Assembly: GCA_027080245.1 (NCBI GenBank)
Contig: JALWSN010000321.1
Coordinates: forward strand, 1-19,980
Reading direction: 5' to 3'
DNA from: Ignavibacteriales bacterium
GTDB taxonomy: Bacteria; Bacteroidota; Ignavibacteria; Ignavibacteriales; Melioribacteraceae
Length of the DNA: 19,980 bases
A program made the position numbers and the translations under genes. Of the stretch, positions 7,371 to 14,775 are shown one piece after another (the first letter of the stretch is position 1; every line of letters starts with the position of its first letter). The notes under the pieces were generated by a model. The model was not told the origin of the DNA and searched no databases. It saw only the letters and a list, made by a program, of their open reading frames with translations.

Positions 7371-8393
7371 TTAAAATAATTTTTGCAATTCTCTTTTACG
7401 CCTTTGCTTCCAACCTCCTTTGTGGTAAGCGTAGCCGGAAATTAAGGGCAAAGCCAGTGTGGCTTCGGAATAAACCATTTGCTCGAACGTTTGAGCCACT
7501 TTGCCCCAAGAGCTTGCTTCCTTAAGAGTAGATGACGAGAGGGCGCCGTCGCGAACGTCGGCAACGGTAATTTGAATCGCGTATTTGTGCATTGGGGCGT
7601 TTTCGGTTAAAATATCGGCGGCTACTACAACGTCTTGCGTGAAATTTTTAGGAACACCGCCGCCAACCATAAATATGCCTGTTTCTTTGCTTTCCAATTT
7701 TATTTTTGTTAGTTCCAGAAAATCCTTCCCGCTGTCGAACGAAACATGAGATTCGGGGCGATTACTTTGGTGAATAATAATACCAAAACCCGCGGAGCAA
7801 TCGGAAAACGCCGGAACGAAAATCGGAACGTTATTCTTGTAAGCAGAGTAAATAATTGAGTCCTCTACTTTGGGTCCGCCGTTTTCTTCCAAGTATTTAC
7901 CAAAATACCAAAGCAGCTCGCGCGAAGAATAAGGTTTGGGCTCGAGGGAATCGAAAATATTTGCCGTTGTTTCGTCGCAAATACGTAACTCGTCTTCATC
8001 GATAAACGTATCGTAAATTCTGTCGATGTGGAGTTCGCGCAGCTCGTTGTCGTCCACATTGGGCGAGCCAATGTAATGTTTGAAGCCCAGAGCTTCAAAG
8101 AAATCTTGATCAACCATTAATGCGCCCGTGGAAACAATTGCGTCGACCATATTATTTTCAACTAAGTCGAAAACAATTTTCTTAAGTCCGGCGCTAAAAA
8201 TGCTGCCTGCAATGGTAAGTATTATTGTTGCGTTTTCGTCCCTTAACATCATGTCATATATATGCGCCGCCCTGTTTAAGTCCCTTGCGGAAAAAGCCAT
8301 TCGTTCCATTGCTTCCACAAGGTTAACCACGTTGTGTTCTTTAATGTCTATGTGTTGAATTGTTTTCTTCAAATAATCCTTTTTAGTTGCCAT
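7371..8393 (-). CDS. Deoxyhypusine synthase-like protein (bacterial DHS family)
   Basis: A 340-residue cytosolic protein of the deoxyhypusine synthase fold. Eukaryotic and archaeal DHS moves an aminobutyl group from spermidine onto an eIF5A lysine using NAD; bacteria lack eIF5A, and homologues have been linked to polyamine synthesis such as homospermidine formation. The Rossmann-type NAD region includes TIAGSIFSAGLKK at 60-72. The DHS motifs PAFSDCSAGFG (194-204) and GGGVPKN (244-250) are present, as is ASSWGK with K298, which matches the lysine that forms the covalent enzyme-aminobutyl intermediate. The histidine after GGGVxK in eukaryotic DHS is replaced by asparagine (N250), as I recall for the bacterial group. 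The C-terminus is strongly basic. The ATG is preceded by GAGG 8 bases upstream. It is first in a minus-strand unit with the metal exporter. Family is confident; the reaction is not. Confidence 0.85.
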   Translation of the reverse strand: MATKKDYLKKTIQHIDIKEHNVVNLVEAMERMAFSARDLNRAAHIYDMMLRDENATIILTIAGSIFSAGLKKIVFDLVENNMVDAIVSTGALMVDQDFFEALGFKHYIGSPNVDDNELRELHIDRIYDTFIDEDELRICDETTANIFDSLEPKPYSSRELLWYFGKYLEENGGPKVEDSIIYSAYKNNVPIFVPAFSDCSAGFGIIIHQSNRPESHVSFDSGKDFLELTKIKLESKETGIFMVGGGVPKNFTQDVVVAADILTENAPMHKYAIQITVADVRDGALSSSTLKEASSWGKVAQTFEQMVYSEATLALPLISGYAYHKGGWKQRRKRELQKLF

Positions 8394-8426
8394 ATTTACG
8401 CCTCGTTGTTTTAGGTTAACAGTGAT

Positions 8427-8455
8427 ACAATAAAATGTGAGAATATTTCTAACAA
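8427..8455 (-). promoter_or_regulatory. Predicted promoter for the DHS-like gene
   Basis: On the minus strand TTGTTA (complement of 8450-8455) is followed after 17 bases by TATTGT (complement of 8427-8432), each matching the sigma70 consensus at four of six positions. The -35 overlaps the T-run of the terminator of the gene just upstream, so the upstream unit would end where this one begins. Prediction only. Confidence 0.35.
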
Positions 8456-8486
8456 AAAAAAGAGCAAGCTCAAAGACAGCTTGCTC
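8454..8486 (-). terminator. Intrinsic terminator of the 88-residue protein gene
   Basis: A perfect 9-bp stem, GAGCAAGCT (8462-8470) with AGCTTGCTC (8478-8486), has a 7-base loop CAAAGAC. Read on the minus strand it is followed at once by eight T residues (A8 at 8454-8461 on the plus strand). It begins 22 bases after the stop codon of the 88-residue gene. Stem, loop and T-tract are all classical, making this the clearest terminator in the window. Confidence 0.85.
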
Positions 8487-8507
8487 CTCTACGGGGAAAT
8501 TTTTTAA

Positions 8508-8774
8508 TTAAGCTTTTAAGGTTTTTAAATCTTCGGCTAAATTTTTAGCAAGTTCTTCTTCCGTAATTCCTTCAAGAATTAATTTGTTTGTTTTAATTGT
8601 TAACGAAGGTTCGTCGCCTTGACCGATTACGTATTTGTACAGAGCAAACGAAAGTCTGTTCCTATCGTTCATTCTCGGGATGTGTTCTTTGTAGCGGTCT
8701 ACAATTGCATAAACTTGTTTTTCAATTGAGTCCTCGGGAGCTTTCAATACGGGCGATTCTGGTAATGTAGTCAT
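8508..8774 (-). CDS. Small acidic protein of unknown function (88 residues)
   Basis: A small soluble protein, probably cytosolic: no signal peptide, no membrane segment, no cysteine. It looks all-helical, with a helix near 18-32 (IEKQVYAIVDRYKEHI), one near 38-50 (RNRLSFALYKYVIGQ) and an acidic C-terminal helix (TEEELAKNLAEDLKTL). I do not recognise the family. Support for it being a real gene is strong all the same: a GAGGAAGT ribosome site 5 bases before the ATG, normal composition for this genome, and a strong private terminator 22 bases after the stop. It appears to be a single-gene unit, divergent from the GT9 glycosyltransferase across a 259-base control region. A TATTTTTG on the minus strand (complement of 8807-8814) resembles the Bacteroidetes -7 box TAnnTTTG, but no convincing -33 accompanies it. 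Confidence 0.75.
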   Translation of the reverse strand: MTTLPESPVLKAPEDSIEKQVYAIVDRYKEHIPRMNDRNRLSFALYKYVIGQGDEPSLTIKTNKLILEGITEEELAKNLAEDLKTLKA

Positions 8775-8925
8775 TTTAACTTCCTCACAATTTTAATTTA
8801 CAGTGGCAAAAATAAACATATGTATTTTAAAATTAAAAAATATTTTCTCAAGCATCTGAAGTTTTAATGGGCAGCCCAAATACAGAATTTGCAAAGACAT
8901 TTAAAAGATTTTAATATTTAATTTC

Positions 8926-8963
8926 AAAACGGCGGAAAACATCCGTTTTTATTAGGTTTTCCG
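8926..8963 (+). other. Interlocking inverted repeats (competing hairpins or compact pseudoknot)
   Basis: AAAACGG (8926-8932) pairs with CCGTTTT (8943-8949). The 10-base loop between them begins CGGAAAAC (8933-8940), which pairs perfectly with GTTTTCCG at 8956-8963. The two stems of 7 and 8 bp are therefore interleaved: they either compete or, with some fraying, form an H-type pseudoknot. It lies 71 bases before the glycosyltransferase start. Whether it is transcribed is unknown. Confidence 0.4.
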
Positions 8964-8969
8964 GTATGG

Positions 8970-8986
8970 TTTATTGTGACAATAAA
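8970..8986. promoter_or_regulatory. 8-1-8 palindrome, operator candidate in a divergent region
   Basis: TTTATTGT-G-ACAATAAA is a perfect inverted repeat around a single central base. An additional ATTGT half-site follows at 8986-8990. The inner 7-1-7 geometry is that of Fur/PerR/Zur-family boxes, although the half-site letters do not match any of those consensus sequences closely. It sits 48 bases before the GT9 start, between two divergent units, where an operator would be expected. Confidence 0.45.
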
Positions 8987-9033
8987 TTGTAATACTTAAA
9001 TTTGAACTTGGAAATAAAACAGGTAACGACGAT

Positions 9034-10008
9034 TTGAAAAAAATTTTAGTCATTCGGTTTAGCTCTTTGGGAGACGTTCTGCTTACTTCCCCTCTATTAC
9101 GAAGTTTGAAAAGAAAATTTCCCGAGGCGAAGATTGATTTTTTAGTTAAAGAAAATTACGTCGACGCGGTAAGATTTAATCCGAACATTAGCGAAGTATT
9201 AATATTCAAAAAAGAGGAGGAAAAAGTAATTGCGCGGAAGTTGAAAGAAAGGCGTTACGACTCGGTAATCGATTTGCAAAATAATATTCGTTCTAAAAGG
9301 ATTAGGGAAAAACTTGGAGCGAGAGCTTTTGTTTTTAAGAAACCGACGTTAAAAAAATTATTATTGGTTAAATTTAAAATAAATCTTCTCCGGCCAATAA
9401 TGCCAATTCCCGAAAGATACGTTCGTTCGGTTGAAGAACTTGAGCCTGACGAAGAAGGTTTGGAGCTTTATTTTCAGAGGGGAAAAGCCTCCAATACTTC
9501 CGGATGCGCTGATATTATTGGACTTTGTCCCGGTTCCAAGCATTTCACGAAAATGTACCCGAAGCAGTATTTTATTGAATTGGGCAACAAGTTTGCGAGA
9601 GCAGGATACAAAGTAAAAATTTTAGGAGGAAGAGACGAAATCAAATTATGCGAAGAAATCAGCTCAGCCATTCCAACGGCAGTGAATTTAAGCAACAACA
9701 ACGATTTGTTTGCCACCGCGCGTGAAATGCAAAATTGCAAAGCGGTAATTTGCAACGATAGCGGCTTGATGCACGTTGCCGCCGCGGTTAAAACTCCCGT
9801 CGTTGCTTTGTTTGGTTCAACGGTAAAAGAGTTTGGATTTGCCCCTTACAAAATAAAAAGTTTAATTTTAGAAAATAATTCTTTAACTTGCAGACCTTGT
9901 AGTCATATTGGAAGAGAAAAATGTCCAAAGGAACATTTTAAGTGTATGTTAGAGTTAAAGCCGGATTTAATATTCGAAAAAATTAAGGAGTTTCTCGAAG
10001 CTTTATGA
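9034..10008 (+). CDS. GT9 family glycosyltransferase (LPS heptosyltransferase type)
   Basis: A 324-residue GT-B enzyme of family 9, which adds heptose or a related sugar from an ADP-linked donor to the lipopolysaccharide inner core at the cytosolic face of the inner membrane. The start is a TTG at 9034: it gives the family's typical opening MKKILVIRFSSLGDVLLTSP, with the catalytic-type aspartate D14, and has AGG 10 bases upstream. The donor-binding parts are GLCPGS at 163-168 with KMYP, and NDSGLMHVAAA at 241-251. The C-terminal cysteine motif C286-x2-C289-x7-C297-x6-C304 is typical of a large subgroup. Its stop overlaps the Kdo transferase start in ATGA at 10005-10008, so the two are translated together. 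The partner gene supports an inner-core role. The exact sugar is not readable from sequence, so I give no symbol. Confidence 0.85.
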   Translation: MKKILVIRFSSLGDVLLTSPLLRSLKRKFPEAKIDFLVKENYVDAVRFNPNISEVLIFKKEEEKVIARKLKERRYDSVIDLQNNIRSKRIREKLGARAFVFKKPTLKKLLLVKFKINLLRPIMPIPERYVRSVEELEPDEEGLELYFQRGKASNTSGCADIIGLCPGSKHFTKMYPKQYFIELGNKFARAGYKVKILGGRDEIKLCEEISSAIPTAVNLSNNNDLFATAREMQNCKAVICNDSGLMHVAAAVKTPVVALFGSTVKEFGFAPYKIKSLILENNSLTCRPCSHIGREKCPKEHFKCMLELKPDLIFEKIKEFLEAL

Positions 10009-11288
10009 ATAGCACATGGTTCGTAATTTACAATTATTTTTTCCATCCTATTTTTATTTTGTTAGTGAAAACGGCGTCGCTGTTCAATAAAAAAATCCGA
10101 AAGGGATTAAAAGATAGGAAACGGTTGTTTGAAGAATTAATAATAAATCTGGCGGATTTAAATCGCTCGAAAAAAACTATTTGGGTTCATTCCGCTTCTT
10201 ACGGAGAATTTGAACAGGCAAAGCCGATTATTGAAAAATTAAAAAACGAATTTGACGTTAACATTGTAGTCACTTTTTTTTCTCCTTCCGGCTACGACCA
10301 TTCTCTGCATTATCCTTTTGCCGACGTTGTTTCTTACTTGCCAATGGACACGCCAAGGAAGGTAAAGTATTTTTTAAATTTAGTCAGGCCAACCGTTGCA
10401 TTGTTTATGCGTTACGATATTTGGCCGAATGTAATTTGGGAATTAAAAAAGAGAGAAATACCGTCGGTAATAGCCGACGCCACGATGAGAGCAAATTCTA
10501 ACAGGCATTTCCCCTTTGTGAAAAATTTTCACAACGCCCTTTATAATAGCGTTACGAAAATACTTTGCGTCTCCGAAGAGGACAAGAAGAACTTCTTAAA
10601 ATTTATGATTCCGCCGGGAAAAATTGAAATAGTTGGCGATACCCGCTTCGACCGCGTTTACCGTAAGAGCCTTGAGGCAGCCCAAAAAAAATTGTTCAGG
10701 GACAATTTTTTCGACAACAAGAAAGTTTTTGTGATGGGAAGTTCCTGGCCAAGCGACGAAGAGGTGATATTTCCGGCGGCTGAAAAACTTTTAAGGTACG
10801 ATCCAAACATTATGATTATTGTAGCGCCGCATGAACCTACGTTAATTAGGTTGGAACAAATCGAAAACAAATTCCACAATAAATTCAGGACAATCAGATT
10901 TTCCCTAATGAATAGTTACGATGGTGAAAGAATAATCATCATCGATTCGATAGGAATACTGCTTACGCTTTATTATTATGCCCACGTAGCATACGTGGGC
11001 GGAAGTTTCAAGCAAGGCATTCACAATGTGTTAGAGCCAGCCGCTTATGGCGCGCCGGTTTTGTTCGGTCCTAAAATTGAAAACTCGCAGGAAGCAATTA
11101 AGTTAGTGGAGTTGGGAGCCGGGTTTATTGTAAAAAATAAAAAGCAGGCTTACAGAAATTTAAGAACCTTGTTTAACGACGACGAGTTCAGGAAAGCGCG
11201 AGGCAAAATAGCCTTTGAATTTGTTAATAAAAATCTTGGCGCTACCAATAAAATAATAAATGAAATTAATCATTTAATTTTTCCGTAG
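10005..11288 (+). CDS. waaA: 3-deoxy-D-manno-octulosonic acid (Kdo) transferase
   Basis: A 427-residue GT30 enzyme that moves Kdo from CMP-Kdo to lipid IVA, linking the lipopolysaccharide core to lipid A at the inner membrane. Residues 4-26 form an N-terminal membrane anchor (FVIYNYFFHPIFILLVK). The SYGEFEQ motif holds E68, matching the catalytic base of the family. MRYDIWPN at 135-142 corresponds to the ETELWPN region of proteobacterial enzymes; the first acid is replaced, as in many Bacteroidetes sequences. The donor-binding signature VAPHEP (273-278), GGSFKQGIHNVLEPAAYGAP (332-351) and FGP are complete. Length is normal. It is coupled to the GT9 gene by a 4-base overlap, and pckA begins 9 bases after its stop. 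Also known as KdtA. How many Kdo units it adds cannot be told from sequence. Confidence 0.95.
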   Translation: MNSTWFVIYNYFFHPIFILLVKTASLFNKKIRKGLKDRKRLFEELIINLADLNRSKKTIWVHSASYGEFEQAKPIIEKLKNEFDVNIVVTFFSPSGYDHSLHYPFADVVSYLPMDTPRKVKYFLNLVRPTVALFMRYDIWPNVIWELKKREIPSVIADATMRANSNRHFPFVKNFHNALYNSVTKILCVSEEDKKNFLKFMIPPGKIEIVGDTRFDRVYRKSLEAAQKKLFRDNFFDNKKVFVMGSSWPSDEEVIFPAAEKLLRYDPNIMIIVAPHEPTLIRLEQIENKFHNKFRTIRFSLMNSYDGERIIIIDSIGILLTLYYYAHVAYVGGSFKQGIHNVLEPAAYGAPVLFGPKIENSQEAIKLVELGAGFIVKNKKQAYRNLRTLFNDDEFRKARGKIAFEFVNKNLGATNKIINEINHLIFP

Positions 11289-11297
11289 GGGGAAACA

Positions 11298-12902
11298 ATG
11301 AAAACAAAATTAGAAATCTGGCGGCAATTACACTCCGAAGGAGTTAAGAATATCAATAATTTATTTTATAATCTTACTACTCCGGCTCTTTACGAACAAG
11401 CAATCAGGCGGAGGGAAGCGCAAATTGCGCATTTAGGTCCTTTGGTAACGCGAACAGGGCAACATACAGGACGTAGCCCTAACGACAAATTTATTGTTAA
11501 AGAACCTTCGAGCGTTTCGAAAATTTGGTGGGGAAACGTAAACCACAGTATCGAAGAAAAATACTTCGATCAAATTTACGGTAAAATGCTTTCTTACATT
11601 CAGAATAAGGATGTTTACATCCAAGACGTTTATGCCGGTGCAGATGAGCATTACCGCCTACCTATAAGAATAATTACCGAGACGGCGTGGCATAATTTGT
11701 TTGCGAGGAATATGTTCGTTTTGCCCAAAACCGAACAAGAATTTATTGAGCACAAGCCTGAATTTACAATATTGAATTTGCCTTATTTTCAAGCCAATCC
11801 CGAGGAAGATGGCACAAATTCTCCCGTCTTTATTATTGTTCATTTCGGTCGGAAAAAAGTTTTAATTGGAGGAACAAGCTATGCCGGTGAAATTAAAAAA
11901 TCCGTTTTTACGATAATGAATTATTTGTTGCCTTTGAAGGAAGTCTTGTCGATGCATTGCTCGGCTAATGTTGGTGAAAAAGGAGACGTGGCAATTTTAT
12001 TCGGGCTTTCAGGCACAGGTAAAACTACGCTTTCGGCAGACCCCAAACGAAAGTTAATTGGCGACGACGAGCATGGCTGGTCTAACGATGGGGTTTTTAA
12101 TTTTGAAGGTGGTTGTTACGCTAAGGTGATTAATCTTACCAAGGAAGCCGAACCGGAAATTTACGAATGCACGCGCAAGTTCGGCACAATTCTGGAAAAC
12201 GTACAAATGGACGGTAAAACGCGCAGGCTGGATTTGTTCGATTCCTCGTTAACCGAAAACACGCGAGCCGCTTATCCGATAACTCACATTAAAAATATTG
12301 TTAAAGAAGGAAAAGCCGGGCACCCTAAAAATATTGTAATGCTTACCGCTGACGCTTTCGGTGTGTTGCCGCCAATTTCAAAATTAACTCCGGAGCAAGC
12401 GATGTACCATTTTATTTCCGGCTACACGGCAAAAGTAGCCGGCACGGAAAAAGGCGTGAACGAACCTCAAGCGACTTTTAGCGCTTGTTTTGGCGCACCT
12501 TTCATGGCTCTGCATCCTTCGGTTTACGCCGACCTTTTGGGTGAAAAAATTCGCAAACACAACGTTAGTTGCTGGTTAATTAATACAGGCTGGAGCGGAG
12601 GAGCTTACGGCGTGGGCCAAAGAATAAAATTAAAATACACAAGAAGAATGCTCGAAGCGGCTTTGGATGGAGAGCTTGAAAATGTTGAGACGTATGAAAA
12701 TCCTATCTTCGGTTTAATATCACCCGTAAAAATTAATGGCATCCCGGATGAAATCCTTAATCCGAAAAGCACCTGGAGCGACGGACAAGCTTACGACTTT
12801 CAAGCAAAAAAGCTGGCGCTAATGTTTCATGAAAACTTTAAGCAGTTCGAAGATAATGTTGACGAGCGCATAATTGAAGGCGCGCCTAAGTACAAAGGTT
12901 GA
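11298..12902 (+). CDS. pckA: Phosphoenolpyruvate carboxykinase (ATP)
   Basis: A 534-residue cytosolic enzyme (EC 4.1.1.49) interconverting oxaloacetate plus ATP with phosphoenolpyruvate, CO2 and ADP; first committed step of gluconeogenesis. Substrate arginine R59 lies in HTGRSPNDK. The Mn/Mg-binding region SYAGEIKKS (194-202) includes K200 and K201, with metal ligand H220 in MHCSANVG. The kinase-1 P-loop GLSGTGKTTLSAD is at 236-248 with K242, kinase-2 is DDEHGW at 256-261, and the substrate or nucleotide arginine R323 is in ENTRAAYP. Length equals that of E. coli PckA (540). AGGGGGA lies 5 bases before the ATG and overlaps the end of the Kdo transferase gene. No room for a separate promoter exists in the 9-base gap, so it probably shares the glycosyltransferase transcript, though an internal promoter inside waaA is possible. 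Confidence 0.97.
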   Translation: MKTKLEIWRQLHSEGVKNINNLFYNLTTPALYEQAIRRREAQIAHLGPLVTRTGQHTGRSPNDKFIVKEPSSVSKIWWGNVNHSIEEKYFDQIYGKMLSYIQNKDVYIQDVYAGADEHYRLPIRIITETAWHNLFARNMFVLPKTEQEFIEHKPEFTILNLPYFQANPEEDGTNSPVFIIVHFGRKKVLIGGTSYAGEIKKSVFTIMNYLLPLKEVLSMHCSANVGEKGDVAILFGLSGTGKTTLSADPKRKLIGDDEHGWSNDGVFNFEGGCYAKVINLTKEAEPEIYECTRKFGTILENVQMDGKTRRLDLFDSSLTENTRAAYPITHIKNIVKEGKAGHPKNIVMLTADAFGVLPPISKLTPEQAMYHFISGYTAKVAGTEKGVNEPQATFSACFGAPFMALHPSVYADLLGEKIRKHNVSCWLINTGWSGGAYGVGQRIKLKYTRRMLEAALDGELENVETYENPIFGLISPVKINGIPDEILNPKSTWSDGQAYDFQAKKLALMFHENFKQFEDNVDERIIEGAPKYKG

Positions 12903-12916
12903 AATTTACAAAGGTT
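12891..12916 (+). repeat. Short direct repeat across the pckA stop codon
   Basis: TACAAAGGTT occurs at 12891-12900, where it encodes part of the last residues of PckA, and again at 12907-12916 just past the TGA. The 16-base period looks like a small local duplication. No function is implied. Confidence 0.6.
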
Positions 12917-13083
12917 TTCCCGGAGTTAATACAGGAGACGTAAAGTAAGATTTATTACAAAAAGTAAAATGCAAGGGATTTGTAGGAATGTTGGACTTCC
13001 AAATGTGCCAAATAATAAAAATTTAGTTTGAAATATTTTTATCTTTAAAATTTAAATTTAAAATTCTTCTCGGGGATTGTAAA

Positions 13084-13113
13084 CGTAAAAATAAACAGTC
13101 TTCGTTTATTACG
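13084..13113 (+). promoter_or_regulatory. Stem-loop in the pyrG leader
   Basis: AATAAAC (13090-13096) pairs perfectly with GTTTATT (13104-13110), loop AGTCTTC. An outer CGT (13084-13086) can pair with ACG (13111-13113) across a small A bulge. It ends directly at a purine-rich GGGGAG (13113-13118) that would be the only ribosome-binding candidate before pyrG, 28 bases ahead of its ATG. Folding could hide or space that site. No known riboswitch class is recognised. Confidence 0.4.
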
Positions 13114-13146
13114 GGGAGACAATAACGAATTTTTTATGGATTAAAA

Positions 13147-14775
13147 ATGAAAGGCAAAAAAAAGGTTAAGTACATTTTTATTACCGGCGGGGTTGTTTCT
13201 TCCTTGGGTAAAGGAATTACCGCAGCTTCGTTGGGCTTGCTTCTTAAATCTCGCGGTTATTCCGTTACAATTCAAAAGTTTGATCCTTACATTAACGTCG
13301 ACCCCGGCACAATGAGCCCATTTCAGCACGGAGAGGTCTTCGTAACAGATGATGGGGCGGAAGCGGATTTGGATTTGGGACACTACGAGAGATTCCTTGA
13401 CGTTAATATGTCCAAAGCAAACAATACAACCACGGGACAAGTTTACTACGAGGTAATTCAGAAAGAAAGGCGGGGGGATTATTTAGGGGCTACGATTCAA
13501 GTGATTCCTCACATCACGGACGAAATAAAAAGAAGAATCACCGCATTAGGAAATACCAATAAGTACGATATTATCATCACGGAATTTGGCGGGACTATTG
13601 GAGATATTGAAGGTTTGCCTTTTATTGAAGCCATGCGGCAAATTATGTTGGAATTAGGCAGGAAAAACGCCGTTTCAATTCACGTTACGCTTGTACCTTA
13701 CATTAAGTCCGCCAAGGAGATGAAAACAAAACCAACGCAGCACAGCGTTAAAAATTTACTTGAATTAGGGATTCAACCCAACATGCTTGTATGCCGTTCC
13801 GAGCGTCCTCTTTCGGATGAAATTAAAGAAAAAATAGCTTTATTTTGCAATGTTTCCAGAAAGGCTGTGTTTTCTGCGTTTGATTGCGATAGTATTTACG
13901 AAGTTCCGTTAATATTGCATCAACAGAACCTTGACCGCTACGTTTTGAAAAAACTAAAGCTCCCGGATATTAATACCGACCTTGACAAATGGAAAGCTTT
14001 TGTTCGCAAAATCAAGCATCCTTCGGGCGAAGTAAACATTGCCGTTTGTGGTAAATATACGGATTACGTGGACGCTTATAAGAGCATTTCCGAAGCTTTT
14101 ATTCATGCCGGAGCAGCGAACGAAGTGAAAGTTAACGTGGACTACATTAGCTCCGAAATATTTGAGGAAAAAGAACCCGTCACAGTTTTGTCGGATTACG
14201 ACGGGGTGCTTGTGCCCGGCGGTTTTGGCGAAAGGGGGATAGAAGGAAAAATAAAAGCCATTCAATTTGCACGCGAAAACAAAGTTCCTTTCTTTGGAAT
14301 TTGCTTGGGAATGCAATGTGCGGTTATTGAATTTGCTCGAAATGTTTGCGGAATTAAAAAAGCTAATAGCGCAGAGTTTGTTAAAAATAAGTTTAGCGTA
14401 ATTCACATCATGCCCGGGCAACGTAAAGTAAAAGAAAAGGGCGGCACCATGCGTCTTGGCGCCTACCCCTGTGTTCTTAAAAGAAATACAAAGGCGAGAA
14501 AAGCTTACAATAAGAATAAAATTTCCGAACGACACAGACACCGTTACGAAGTAAATAATAAGTATCGGGAGATTTTTGAAAAGAATGGGATGATTATTAG
14601 CGGAGTCTCGCCAGACGATAAACTGGTTGAAATGATTGAGCTGAAAGATCACCCTTGGTTTGTTGGCTGCCAATTCCATCCCGAATTGAAATCCCGCGCG
14701 GCAAATCCGCATCCTTTATTCCGGGATTTTATTAAAGCCGCGTATGAATATTCCTTGAAAAAATCGAATGAATAA
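13147..14775 (+). CDS. pyrG: CTP synthase
   Basis: A 542-residue cytosolic enzyme (EC 6.3.4.2) that aminates UTP to CTP using ATP and glutamine. The N-terminal synthase domain (about 1-275) carries the P-loop-like GGVVSSLGKG (14-23), QKFDPYINVDPGTMSP (43-58) and TEFGGTIGDIE (145-155). The C-terminal class I glutamine amidotransferase domain (about 295-540) has the nucleophile C386 in GICLGMQ, and H511/E513 in CQFHPE complete the triad. The sequence is full length and intact. The ATG at 13147 lacks a close Shine-Dalgarno; a two-codon ORF (ATG GAT TAA at 13136-13144) ends 2 bases before it. A 244-base leader separates it from pckA. Its stop TAA shares one base with the next start (TAATG), so a TPR protein is coupled to it. 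CTP is needed for CMP-Kdo, matching the upstream Kdo transferase. Confidence 0.97.
   Translation: MKGKKKVKYIFITGGVVSSLGKGITAASLGLLLKSRGYSVTIQKFDPYINVDPGTMSPFQHGEVFVTDDGAEADLDLGHYERFLDVNMSKANNTTTGQVYYEVIQKERRGDYLGATIQVIPHITDEIKRRITALGNTNKYDIIITEFGGTIGDIEGLPFIEAMRQIMLELGRKNAVSIHVTLVPYIKSAKEMKTKPTQHSVKNLLELGIQPNMLVCRSERPLSDEIKEKIALFCNVSRKAVFSAFDCDSIYEVPLILHQQNLDRYVLKKLKLPDINTDLDKWKAFVRKIKHPSGEVNIAVCGKYTDYVDAYKSISEAFIHAGAANEVKVNVDYISSEIFEEKEPVTVLSDYDGVLVPGGFGERGIEGKIKAIQFARENKVPFFGICLGMQCAVIEFARNVCGIKKANSAEFVKNKFSVIHIMPGQRKVKEKGGTMRLGAYPCVLKRNTKARKAYNKNKISERHRHRYEVNNKYREIFEKNGMIISGVSPDDKLVEMIELKDHPWFVGCQFHPELKSRAANPHPLFRDFIKAAYEYSLKKSNE

Noticed and set aside
12969..13031. A 20-codon ORF (MQGICRNVGL...) between pckA and pyrG
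   Set aside because: No properly spaced ribosome site, no family resemblance and too short to distinguish from chance.
12903..13146. pckA terminator at TTGG-ACTT-CCAA (near 13001-13012)
   Set aside because: Only a 4-bp stem and no following T-tract.
13954..14712. A 252-codon open frame antisense to pyrG
   Set aside because: It lies fully opposite the conserved amidotransferase half of CTP synthase. Its product is rich in F, N and I without recognisable motifs, as expected of a chance antisense frame.
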